Assembly (NCBI GenBank): GCA_022448105.1
Contig: JAKVAV010000017.1
Coordinates: 17,995-55,872, forward strand
Direction of reading: 5' to 3'
Length of the DNA: 37,878 nucleotides
Source of the DNA: Flavobacteriales bacterium
Lineage (GTDB): Bacteria > Bacteroidota > Bacteroidia > Flavobacteriales_D > Cryomorphaceae
The notes beneath the pieces are model-generated. The model had not been told where the DNA came from and did no database searches. It saw only the letters and a program-made list of their open reading frames with translations. Positions 1 through 8,176 of the stretch are shown here, one piece after another. Made by a program: the position numbers and the translations under genes. Position 1 is the first letter of the stretch. Each line of letters opens with the position of its first letter.

Positions 1-762
1 TTGAGACATACAGACGGGCATTTTACGGAATGGGGCGGAGCTATTCACGCCACTGATCTTGGTTTTGATGTACGATTGAACAGAATGGTCAGATCTATTT
101 GGGCAGACGGCTTGGGCGGATGGTGGCAAGGAAGATTATGGATCGCAATAATAACCAGCTTTTCGTTTGTGGGAGCTTGGGCCTTCGGACTTGTTAAAGC
201 CACCAAGCTAAAAAGAATGAATCCAATGATTTGGCTCCTCATTTCTTTTACTCTGGTTTATGCTGTATGGGCTTATTTTTTCCAAAACATTGCCTACAAG
301 CCAAGGCACATCATGCCAATTCTTATTCCTCTCCTGCTCCTGACTGTCTATGGCGCTTTGAATTTAAAGAGGCCACCACAGTATGTATTACTTGGGTTCT
401 TAGCTCTTCCTCTAATTTGGACCACGGGAAGTCTGGCACTTGAACATCTCGAACCTTCAGCAATTTCTCAAGCAAAAACCACTCTCGGGACTAAACTTCA
501 GAAAGATCAAGTCAAGATAGTGGCGAACGATCTTGACAAATATTATTTGTCTCAACACAAGCAGTTTATGGATGCTGAAATCATAGGTGTCTCGGAAAAA
601 GGTCACCTACGGGAATATCTAGTGAATGGTGATACGCTTTATTCTCTCTCCCGATTAGACGAGAAAGTCTTTGGGCAACCAAATGGAGAAGAAAAATTCT
701 TCCACAACCCTTATGTCAATCGTTTGTGGAGCACCAGATTCATTTACCGATACGATCCATAA
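1..762 (+). CDS. C-terminal part of a polytopic membrane protein, probable GT-C type glycosyltransferase (5' end outside window)
   Basis: The frame is open from the first base, so the TTG at position 1 is probably an internal codon and the gene starts upstream. The 253 visible residues begin with a polar loop (HTDGHFTEWGG), followed by about four hydrophobic helices at roughly residues 45-66, 76-95, 104-121 and 126-146, then a soluble tail of about 100 residues. A periplasmic loop, a run of helices and a C-terminal soluble domain fit the C-terminal half of GT-C glycosyltransferases (ArnT/PMT/DUF2723-like), which move sugars from polyprenyl-phosphate donors. The catalytic N-terminal region is not in the window, so family and substrate are inferred. 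The TAA stop abuts the ATG of the next gene, which points to translational coupling. Confidence 0.5.
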   Translation: MRHTDGHFTEWGGAIHATDLGFDVRLNRMVRSIWADGLGGWWQGRLWIAIITSFSFVGAWAFGLVKATKLKRMNPMIWLLISFTLVYAVWAYFFQNIAYKPRHIMPILIPLLLLTVYGALNLKRPPQYVLLGFLALPLIWTTGSLALEHLEPSAISQAKTTLGTKLQKDQVKIVANDLDKYYLSQHKQFMDAEIIGVSEKGHLREYLVNGDTLYSLSRLDEKVFGQPNGEEKFFHNPYVNRLWSTRFIYRYDP

Positions 763-2082
763 ATGTCTGGGAAGGAAATTACCATTGCAGGAGGAGGGCC
801 AGCAGGATTGGCAGTTGCGCATTATGCTTCGCAGAGAGGAATTCCCTTTGAACTCTTCGAGGCTGGTCATAAAGTTGGCGGCAATTGCAGCACTTTCAAA
901 AAAAATGCATTCTACTATGATTCTGGTGCACATAGACTCCATGATAAGCACCCAGAAACGACTAGTATTTTCAAGGAGCTGCTAGGTAGTGATTTGCAAA
1001 AAATTGAGGTGCCGAGTCAGATATATCGAGACGGTCAGTTTATTGACTTCCCACTTTCTCCTTTAAATCTACTCCGCTTTTTAGGAGCACAGCGTTTTGG
1101 TAAGGCTGCGGGGCAAATCATTAAGAATAAACTGCTTACTAAGGAGCAACCTCGTGACTTTCAGGCTTTGGCAGAAAAGTCATACGGACATACGATAGCC
1201 GAACTATTTCTTTTGGAATACACCGAGAAACTTTGGGGCTTACCATCAAAAGAACTATCGACTGAAGTAGCGGGAAAAAGGTTGAAAGGTCTTGATCTAA
1301 AGACCTTTATCATCGAAACATTCAAGAATTCAGAATCAAAAACGGAGCATCTCGATGGATCATTTTACTATCCAAAGCTTGGGATTGGAACTCTCTTCGA
1401 AAAGTTAGCCGAAAACTCTAAAGGGTCTATTCACTTAAACAGTCCAATAACTAAAATTCACCACGAATCAGGTAGGTTGAATTCTATTTCATTTGGACAA
1501 GAAACACATGAGGTCAGCCAATTGGTTAACTCTCTCCCTTTAGGCTTGACCTTAAAGCTATTGAATCCAAAACCACCTCAAGAAATACTTCAGCTCGCTT
1601 CGGACATCAAGTTCAGAAATGTAATTCTCTTTGTTCTCTTTCTTGACAAGTCAAGTGTAAACGGAAACGGGTCAATGTATTTCCCTGATGGGAAATATCC
1701 ATTTACGAGAGTGTACGAACCTCGAAACAGAAGCAGGGACATGGCTCCAAATGGAAAAACTTCATTGATCGCCGAGGTGCCTTGTCAAAAGCAAGATTCA
1801 ATCTGGACCAACCCGAAAGGCTTGTCAGAAAAAATCAAAGAACAACTCATGCAAATTGGTTTTTTCAAAGAGTCTGAATTACTCGATATGGATATCCAAA
1901 AACTTGGCCATGCTTACCCTATATTGGAGGTCAATTACCAGAGCAAAATCAAACCAATTTTTGAGTATCTAAATTCATTTCAGAATTTATATCTCACAGG
2001 CAGGAATGGACTGTTTGCTTATTCACATATTCACGACCATATGCAGAATGGAAAACGAATTGTGGATGAGCTGAAATTTTAA
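763..2082 (+). CDS. FAD-dependent oxidoreductase, protoporphyrinogen oxidase / UDP-galactopyranose mutase-like
   Basis: This is a 439-residue protein. The N-terminus carries a dinucleotide-binding Rossmann motif (IAGGGPAGLAVAHYA, residues 7-21) followed by an acidic residue at the end of beta-2 (FELFEAG) and the GGNCSTF stretch seen in amine-oxidase-like flavoproteins. The C-terminus has the second FAD-contact signature (LYLTGRNGLFAYSHIHDHM), similar in position to that of UDP-galactopyranose mutase and protoporphyrinogen oxidase relatives. Length fits that superfamily. The ATG follows the previous stop with no gap, so the two are probably one operon. With a putative membrane glycosyltransferase next door, a role in glycan or lipid-linked sugar modification is reasonable, but this is context only. 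I cannot name the substrate. Confidence 0.75.
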   Translation: MSGKEITIAGGGPAGLAVAHYASQRGIPFELFEAGHKVGGNCSTFKKNAFYYDSGAHRLHDKHPETTSIFKELLGSDLQKIEVPSQIYRDGQFIDFPLSPLNLLRFLGAQRFGKAAGQIIKNKLLTKEQPRDFQALAEKSYGHTIAELFLLEYTEKLWGLPSKELSTEVAGKRLKGLDLKTFIIETFKNSESKTEHLDGSFYYPKLGIGTLFEKLAENSKGSIHLNSPITKIHHESGRLNSISFGQETHEVSQLVNSLPLGLTLKLLNPKPPQEILQLASDIKFRNVILFVLFLDKSSVNGNGSMYFPDGKYPFTRVYEPRNRSRDMAPNGKTSLIAEVPCQKQDSIWTNPKGLSEKIKEQLMQIGFFKESELLDMDIQKLGHAYPILEVNYQSKIKPIFEYLNSFQNLYLTGRNGLFAYSHIHDHMQNGKRIVDELKF

Positions 2083-2128
2083 TTTCTGATGGGTTAATTG
2101 TTAACTAGCATTCAATGATTGGTCAAAA

Positions 2129-3931
2129 TCATTCAAAAACGATATCGTCGATGTAAATGTCGAAGGGAGTACCTATACCATTAGAAAAAATCACAAAGCC
2201 AGAACGTATGCAACTTAAGTCGAGGTCCCTAACGTCGTAGGTAAACTTCGTCCATTCTGTTGAGATATTGCGTTCTTTCATTTTTATAGCTGTATCATAA
2301 AATTTATTGTCTGGCTTTATCAGACCAAAGCCCATATTGGCTCGCACTCCTACTCTACTGGCTCTTGCCCAAAAACTAAAGGTCTTGGCTCCTTCAATAT
2401 TGTAGCCACCTAGCATATCGCCCCAATCGTTTGGTGGATCGACGTATCCAAGACCGAACCAATTATCAACAGCGCTGTAGCTGATCTTCACAGCAGTTTC
2501 TCCAGAATGAACATTTTCGCTATGGTTGAAGTCCACCTCCATGGCATCGTAATTCCCCATGTATCCTGAAAATGTATAAGGCAAATTTCCAGCATCTTTA
2601 TAAACCTCAAAAGGAAGCTCAACTTTTGGAACTAAAAACTTCAACTCAGCAGCATCTTCATCTTTGATAGAAATATTGGTCGTCCAGATACCCAGATTAT
2701 CGTAAGAATCAGCTACCATCGCGTAGATTTTTACTCCTCCGTTCTCTTTTGGCAGCTTTATTTCAAAACCAGAACTTAGATTTCCCCTGGAATGAAGCGG
2801 AAGAATTTGATCTCTTCTTTTTCGACTTCCCTCTCGATGATTGTAGTAAAACTGGACCCTCAAATCGTCGCGTTCAATATCAGTAACAGCCAGTTCAACA
2901 GGGTGCCAGTCCTCTCCTCTAAAATCATTTCCAGTTAATTGGAATTTCTCAATCGATGGAACATTATTGATCGGTTTTTCTCCAGTATAAGCTTCCCGAA
3001 TCGCCCAATACTGAGGCCGCTTTTTACCGTCAACGTGAGTAAACAACCATGGACTAAGATGTGTGAAATCGTCTGAATAATGAAAGACATAAACACCCAG
3101 ACAGGTAAGTTTAGGTTTAATCCAATCATTGTATCCATTCACGATGGCATTAAACTTCTCTTGATCCGAGGGTTCTGGAACTACACCATTTTTGTCTTTC
3201 TGAATATCCCATTCACCCATCACACCGTATTCGGTAATGACATAAGGTTTCTTCGCACCGAGCTTGATGAGCTCCTGGTCAATAACGCTGGCACCTCCAC
3301 CGTAGGTATTGATTCCATAAACATCCAATGAGGGGACATACTTCTCCCACCATTTGATCCCAAATGTCCAAGCTTCGACAGACGCAACAGGATGATTTGG
3401 ATCGAGCTTTTGTATTTTCTTGCAGATCTTTTCGAGAAGTTTGGAGTAAACTTTTTTTTCGTCATCCGTAGCCATATTGAGGTAAACCTCGTTTCCAATT
3501 CCCCACATCAATAATGCCGGATGATCTTTGTACTTCTCAACCGTTTCTAGAGCATCCTCGTACATCTTAGTCTTTCCTGCTGTGTCTGTGAGGTAATCGA
3601 AACTATCGTCGGCCTCCATCCCTGGCCGACCATGCCGCATCCAAATACCGAGCATCACTTTGATTCCGTGACGATGCGCTGCGTCAAGCAAAAGCGGAGT
3701 TGAACTAGTGGTCCCCCAGGTTCGAATGGAGTTCACTCCCATCCATTGGAGTTCCCTGAAGTGCTTATCGTAATTGGCAGTATCGGCGTCGAATCCGAAA
3801 GTCGCTCCTTTTATTGGAAAGGGCTCACCGTTGTTTTCAACCAACCACTTGCCGTTCGTTTCTGCAATGGTAGTTTGAGCAAAAGGAGTCAAGTAGACCG
3901 TAAAAAACGCGGTAAAAAAAAAGGCCCTCAT
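2129..3931 (-). CDS. Secreted glycoside hydrolase, clan GH-A (GH2-type TIM barrel) with C-terminal beta-sandwich
   Basis: The 600-residue protein starts with a signal peptide (hydrophobic residues 2-20). Residues about 25-330 form a TIM-barrel glycosidase domain. GNE with Glu148 matches the clan GH-A acid/base at the end of strand 4, and ITEYG with Glu234 matches the strand-7 nucleophile, so retaining hydrolysis or transglycosylation is expected. The pair GNEV...TEYG also resembles beta-1,3-glucan-active families, which makes laminarin-type glucan a plausible but unproven substrate. After a middle beta-rich segment, residues about 440-600 look like a carbohydrate-binding beta-sandwich ending in YIDDIVFE, typical of CBM-like lectin folds. 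It is convergent with the FAD gene (46 nt between stops) and divergent from the TonB receptor, which suggests but does not prove a polysaccharide-use link. No T9SS tail is seen. Confidence 0.8.
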   Translation of the reverse strand: MRAFFFTAFFTVYLTPFAQTTIAETNGKWLVENNGEPFPIKGATFGFDADTANYDKHFRELQWMGVNSIRTWGTTSSTPLLLDAAHRHGIKVMLGIWMRHGRPGMEADDSFDYLTDTAGKTKMYEDALETVEKYKDHPALLMWGIGNEVYLNMATDDEKKVYSKLLEKICKKIQKLDPNHPVASVEAWTFGIKWWEKYVPSLDVYGINTYGGGASVIDQELIKLGAKKPYVITEYGVMGEWDIQKDKNGVVPEPSDQEKFNAIVNGYNDWIKPKLTCLGVYVFHYSDDFTHLSPWLFTHVDGKKRPQYWAIREAYTGEKPINNVPSIEKFQLTGNDFRGEDWHPVELAVTDIERDDLRVQFYYNHREGSRKRRDQILPLHSRGNLSSGFEIKLPKENGGVKIYAMVADSYDNLGIWTTNISIKDEDAAELKFLVPKVELPFEVYKDAGNLPYTFSGYMGNYDAMEVDFNHSENVHSGETAVKISYSAVDNWFGLGYVDPPNDWGDMLGGYNIEGAKTFSFWARASRVGVRANMGFGLIKPDNKFYDTAIKMKERNISTEWTKFTYDVRDLDLSCIRSGFVIFSNGIGTPFDIYIDDIVFE

Positions 3932-3953
3932 TACCTGAATATAATCAATAAAC

Positions 3954-3967
3954 GGAGAAATTTCCCC
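3954..3967. promoter_or_regulatory. Near-perfect 14-bp palindrome between divergent genes
   Basis: GGAGAAATTTCCCC is a palindrome with one mismatched pair. It lies 23 bp upstream of the glycosidase ATG in the 202-bp gap shared with the TonB-receptor gene. It could be an operator, but no regulator is identified and a chance occurrence is possible. Confidence 0.2.
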
Positions 3968-4133
3968 ACCAGGGATTTACTATGATTTCAGGTCACAATT
4001 TCTCAGTAACAACCGAAACAGTCTATCTAAATCGGAATATCATCAGACTTCAAAAAAGAAAACATGTGCACCAGTGCAAAACAATCTCGTTTTGGAGAAG
4101 TTAAGCATCGGAAACCTAATGACCACTTTTTAA

Positions 4134-6494
4134 ATGAATCTCTTTCGGATCTCATTCTCTCTTTTATTAATATCTCTTTGCAACACCATATTCTCCCAAA
4201 CAGCAAAACTGGAAGGCTACGTGAAAGACAACAAAGGTTTGCCCTTAATTGGGTCAACTGTTTATTTGGAAGGTACCACTATCGGGGCTTCCGCCAATGT
4301 GGACGGATATTATGTGATTGAGAATATCGAACCCGGAACCTATAATCTTGTCGCAACATTTATTGGATACGAGTCACAAACTCAATACAATATCCCTGTA
4401 AAATCAGCCGGTAACCAGCCCTACAATTTCGTCTTAGAAGAAAACGCTACTGGTCTTGATGAAGTGGTGGTAACCGCTGGTGAAAGTCAAATTTCCCGCT
4501 CCAAAGAAAATCCGGTTTCTGTACAGACTTTATCTGCTAACGAAATCGCCACGTATCCAGGAGGAAACAACGACGTAGTGCGTGTGGCGCAATCCCTACC
4601 TGGCGTTTCACCTTCGGTGGGTGGATTCAGAAATGATTTGATCATCAGAGGTGGAGCTCCGAATGAATCGGTGTATTATCTCGACGGAATGGAAATTCCA
4701 AACATTAACCATTTCAGCACTCAAGGAGCTGGCGGTGGACCTGTTGGACTACTCAATGTTTCTTTTATAGAAAACGTAACCTTGTCGGCTTCTTCTTTTG
4801 GTGCACAATACGAAAATCCACTTTCAGGTGTTCTCCAATTTGAGCAGCGCGAAGGAAACTTTAGAGACTATAATGCCAATCTCAGAGTAAGCGCCAGCGA
4901 AACGGCTTTGACGGTAAATGGACCATTATTTAAAAACGAAAAAGAAGAGAGCAAAACTAGTTTTATCCTTTCAGGAAGAAGGAGTTATCTCCAATTTCTT
5001 TTCGATTTGATTGGCCTCCCAATTCGGCCAGACTATTATGATTATCAGTATAAAATCACGCATAAGATTGACAAGTACAATACTCTGAATCTGCTTGGGG
5101 TGGGCTCGATTGATGACTTCACGGTAGAACCGAGTGATGATTTTGAACCATCGGCTCAATCTACCTTTGAGCAAGTTCCCTTCATTGTCCAGCAATCCAA
5201 CGCAATCGGTTTGAGCTGGCGGCATTTACTCAAAAATGAGCGTGCCTTCATGACGACCACCATTAGCAATAACTTTCTCGACAATCAATTTTCCCGATAC
5301 TCAGATAACGAAAACCAGGAAGGTCGTTACTTTTTGAATGATGCTCGCGAGATGGAAACCAAGTTGAGGTATGCCTTCAACTACTTTAGCAACGGATGGA
5401 AATGGACCACAGGATTTAATCTACAGCGAAGTGATTACGAAAACCTCACAGAGGATTTGAACCGGGAATTTCGGTACAAGACAGAGATTGACTTCATCAA
5501 ATATGGTGTTTTCACGAATGTGACAAAATCTTTCTTCAGCAATAGATTTGATGTATCGGCGGGTGTTCGCGCTGATGGTGATTCCTTCACGGAGGACAAT
5601 AACCTCGGACAAACCATTTCACCAAGAGTTGGACTCTCTTATAGCCTCACAGAAAAATGGAAGTTGAACGCGACCATTGGAAGATATTTCAAGATAGCAC
5701 CCTACACGATTCTAGGTTATCAGGAGAACGGCAAGTTTGTGAATCAGAACGCTGATTATACCGAAAGTGACCACTACGTTTTTGGAATTGAAAGAATTCT
5801 TGGACCTGCCTCAAACATTACCCTTGAAGGATTCTATAAAGAATACTCTGACTACCCGGTATCAGTAAGAGACAGCGTTTCGCTGGCCAATAAGGGAGCA
5901 GGATTTGAAGTACTCGGAAATGAGGCCGTTAAGACCGTAGGACGCGGTCGTAGTTATGGCGTAGAATTGCTTTTCCAGCAAAAGCTGACAAAAAACTTTT
6001 ACGGAATTTTCTCCTACACCTACTTTTATAGTGAATTCACAGGATTTGATGCTGACGAATACTTGCCATCCGTTTGGGACAGTAGACATCTTGTATCATT
6101 TACTGGAGGATACAAGCTTCCAAAGGAATGGGAACTGAGCGCGCGTTGGCGTTTTGCTGGAGAAACTCCTTTCGTGCCAGTTGACACTGAAATTTCAGCC
6201 ATCACCTATCCAGAATTGGTGCTAGATTATCAGAGACTGGGTGAGGAAAATCTAGGTGCTTTTAGTCAACTCGATGTCAGAATCGACAAGAAGTGGAACT
6301 TTAAAAATCTGTCTTTGAACGTGTTCTTTGAGATCCAAAACCTCTTAGCTCAGCAAGCTCCGGAACCGCCTTCATATGTACTGGCCACCGATATGGATGG
6401 AAATATTGTCCAACCTCAGCAACTCGAAGAGCTTCCAACAGAAGATGGATCGATCATTCCGACCATTGGTCTCGTGGTAGATTTCGGTTGGTGA
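4134..6494 (+). CDS. TonB-dependent outer-membrane receptor with N-terminal carboxypeptidase-regulatory-like domain
   Basis: The 786-residue protein has a signal peptide ending near FSQ (residue 22). Residues about 25-105 form a CarboxypepD_reg-like beta-sandwich (LEGYVKDNKGLPLIGSTVYL ... GYYVIENIEPGTYNL). A TonB plug follows (about 115-230; DEVVVTAG, then IIRGGAPNESVYYLDGMEI), then a 22-strand-type barrel to the C-terminal aromatic FGW. It should import a large ligand across the outer membrane using TonB-ExbBD energy. The N-terminal extra domain is typical of Bacteroidota SusC-like and siderophore receptors. No SusD homologue is adjacent, so this is not a standard polysaccharide utilisation locus. 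The start used is the only Met that places the signal peptide at the N-terminus. Confidence 0.9.
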   Translation: MNLFRISFSLLLISLCNTIFSQTAKLEGYVKDNKGLPLIGSTVYLEGTTIGASANVDGYYVIENIEPGTYNLVATFIGYESQTQYNIPVKSAGNQPYNFVLEENATGLDEVVVTAGESQISRSKENPVSVQTLSANEIATYPGGNNDVVRVAQSLPGVSPSVGGFRNDLIIRGGAPNESVYYLDGMEIPNINHFSTQGAGGGPVGLLNVSFIENVTLSASSFGAQYENPLSGVLQFEQREGNFRDYNANLRVSASETALTVNGPLFKNEKEESKTSFILSGRRSYLQFLFDLIGLPIRPDYYDYQYKITHKIDKYNTLNLLGVGSIDDFTVEPSDDFEPSAQSTFEQVPFIVQQSNAIGLSWRHLLKNERAFMTTTISNNFLDNQFSRYSDNENQEGRYFLNDAREMETKLRYAFNYFSNGWKWTTGFNLQRSDYENLTEDLNREFRYKTEIDFIKYGVFTNVTKSFFSNRFDVSAGVRADGDSFTEDNNLGQTISPRVGLSYSLTEKWKLNATIGRYFKIAPYTILGYQENGKFVNQNADYTESDHYVFGIERILGPASNITLEGFYKEYSDYPVSVRDSVSLANKGAGFEVLGNEAVKTVGRGRSYGVELLFQQKLTKNFYGIFSYTYFYSEFTGFDADEYLPSVWDSRHLVSFTGGYKLPKEWELSARWRFAGETPFVPVDTEISAITYPELVLDYQRLGEENLGAFSQLDVRIDKKWNFKNLSLNVFFEIQNLLAQQAPEPPSYVLATDMDGNIVQPQQLEELPTEDGSIIPTIGLVVDFGW

Positions 6495-6642
6495 AGACGT
6501 TGAAAAGAGTTAAACTTTTCGGGGGACGCGAAATTGGTATTGGGCTAATTCATTGAATTATGCTTTCTTCATGCTACCACTTCTTCTAACTTGTAAATTC
6601 GTCTATCACTAATTCTGATTAAGAAAGCCAAGAAATAGTTAT

Positions 6643-7650
6643 ATGTCTAATTCTTTTTCAGCTTATGGTTTAGCGAATTTATCTCTTAAGCTGTTTCTAT
6701 TCCAGCTGTTTTGGATAGGAACCTCAATAAGCATATATTCTCAACCACTATTTGTAAAAGAGGAGGATGATCCTGATTTTGCACAATTCATGCTTCAAGT
6801 TGGCTTTGGTCTCGAAACGGATTTTAATTTTAGAACAGAAGTTCCCATATACCTCAGGGGATATTATGATTTTGAAAATAAGCCGTTCGCGCTAGAATTA
6901 AACCTTATCGGAAGTGTATTTAGTGAAAGAAAGAATTTTTTGTTTAGAGATAATTTATCGGATAATGAATATCAATCATACAGTAATGTGGAAGCTGGAT
7001 TTATCTATAACTTTTCGACGAAAACCTCTGCTGAACAAGTAGGGGTAGTTTATGACAGAAAGTCGAAATACTCTCATATTCTCGACTCATGGTTTTCGAC
7101 AGAATATCGTGTTTACCCAACTGCCCAGGTGAAACGCAGATGGGGTTTAAGGCTTGGTGGATTTAGGTATGCTCAGTCTATCACGGACTACGACGCTGTA
7201 GGGAAATCTATTGAATTTTCAGATGGTACCACGTTTCCAGATGCTGAAAATGCTTGGGAAGAAAAACCTACTACCGATGACAATTTTTTTTTCACTGCTG
7301 AAAGACATTTTGCGGCTTATTTTGGAATTATTTTTCAAAAATCTTTCGGTACAATTTTAGATGTTAAGGGCTATGGAATTAGAAACGGAAAAAGCAATTT
7401 CTTTATTTATTTAGATGGCTTCCTAAATATCGCCTCAGACGTTCAAAAACTCAGTTTTCAAGGTCAATTATGGGACCTCAATGATGCGACGGGTGGGGTG
7501 AATTTGAACAATTCAGGTTTCCGATTGGGAATGAAGAAAGTCGGATCAAAAGTATTTATATCTGCTGAAGTAGGAATCAGACCACAATATCTCGACGCGA
7601 AGTTTTACTCACAGTTCCTCATGGGCTACTCGTTTAACAAAAATCACTAA
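6643..7650 (+). CDS. Exported beta-rich protein, probably outer-membrane associated
   Basis: This 335-residue protein is not recognised as a named family. The N-terminus has a hydrophobic segment (about residues 14-31, LSLKLFLFQLFWIGTSISI) and a likely cleavage after YSQ (34). The remainder is rich in alternating aromatic/polar strands (LEVNLIG-like, FGIIFQKSFG, FRLGMKKVG) and ends in an aromatic-rich strand (QFLMGYSF), as expected for an outer-membrane barrel or a surface beta-protein. It lies 148 nt after the TonB receptor and 10 nt before a small lipoprotein gene. The three may work together at the cell surface, but only position supports this. Confidence 0.65.
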   Translation: MSNSFSAYGLANLSLKLFLFQLFWIGTSISIYSQPLFVKEEDDPDFAQFMLQVGFGLETDFNFRTEVPIYLRGYYDFENKPFALELNLIGSVFSERKNFLFRDNLSDNEYQSYSNVEAGFIYNFSTKTSAEQVGVVYDRKSKYSHILDSWFSTEYRVYPTAQVKRRWGLRLGGFRYAQSITDYDAVGKSIEFSDGTTFPDAENAWEEKPTTDDNFFFTAERHFAAYFGIIFQKSFGTILDVKGYGIRNGKSNFFIYLDGFLNIASDVQKLSFQGQLWDLNDATGGVNLNNSGFRLGMKKVGSKVFISAEVGIRPQYLDAKFYSQFLMGYSFNKNH

Positions 7651-7660
7651 AGTGAGCCAA

Positions 7661-8176
7661 ATGAGAAAAGCGTTTGCAATAGTGTTGACTTTAATGATTT
7701 TCTTCTCTCTTTGCAATGGTTGCATAAAATTTGACGATCCACCCGTTGATGAATCATTCATTGAGGAAAGCTTTGAGTCTCCTTGTTCAGACTCACTGGT
7801 AAACAATGAAGTAACTCTTTTATTTTCCGACGGTAGCTTCTATCAAAATTTTGAAATCGATAGCACTAACTGCTCTGCAGATGGACTTGAGTTCAATTTT
7901 ACTCTGCCCGATCTCAAGATTAGACTGATCGGAGGTGTTCCGGCCGAGAGTAGAACATACCAAGTTGGCGTTTTTAACTCAGATACAGATGCAAGAATGG
8001 AGTTAAAGACTCAAGGAGGTCAATTTGGAATAGAATACGATGCCGTCGATGGAGAACTGTTCGTGATTGTTTCCGACGATGGTCAGATAACCTATGAATG
8101 GTGCGATGTCAGGTTTGTAGGAACTACTTCGAGCAATTTTGTGAGTCTCTCGAAAGGTAGAGTCGTCTGCGACTAA
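7661..8176 (+). CDS. Small exported lipoprotein-like protein, function unknown
   Basis: I take ATG 7661 as the start (171 residues). A GTG nine bases upstream at 7652 is possible but adds nothing to the signal. The N-terminus (MRKAFAIVLTLMIFFSLCNGC) is a signal sequence with Cys21 at the position expected for lipidation. The residues before it (L-C-N-G) are a weak lipobox. The mature part is acidic and predicted beta-rich. It lies 10 nt after the preceding exported-protein gene, so the two are probably co-transcribed. Its TAA directly abuts the stop of the convergent PLP-enzyme gene with no room for a terminator. Confidence 0.65.
   Translation: MRKAFAIVLTLMIFFSLCNGCIKFDDPPVDESFIEESFESPCSDSLVNNEVTLLFSDGSFYQNFEIDSTNCSADGLEFNFTLPDLKIRLIGGVPAESRTYQVGVFNSDTDARMELKTQGGQFGIEYDAVDGELFVIVSDDGQITYEWCDVRFVGTTSSNFVSLSKGRVVCD

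Noticed and set aside
1-3. TTG at position 1 as a true start codon.
   Set aside because: The frame is open to the window edge and the first residues are a conserved-looking loop rather than a signal or helix, so this is almost certainly an internal codon.
7652-7660. GTG at 7652 as the start of the small lipoprotein gene.
   Set aside because: ATG 7661 is in the same frame three codons later and gives a better N-terminus, with its positive charge directly before the hydrophobic stretch.
4134-8176. A SusC/SusD-type polysaccharide utilisation locus with the nearby glycosidase.
   Set aside because: There is no SusD-like protein, the glycosidase is on the opposite strand, and the two genes after the receptor are not recognised SusE/F-type proteins. 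A functional link remains possible but unsupported.
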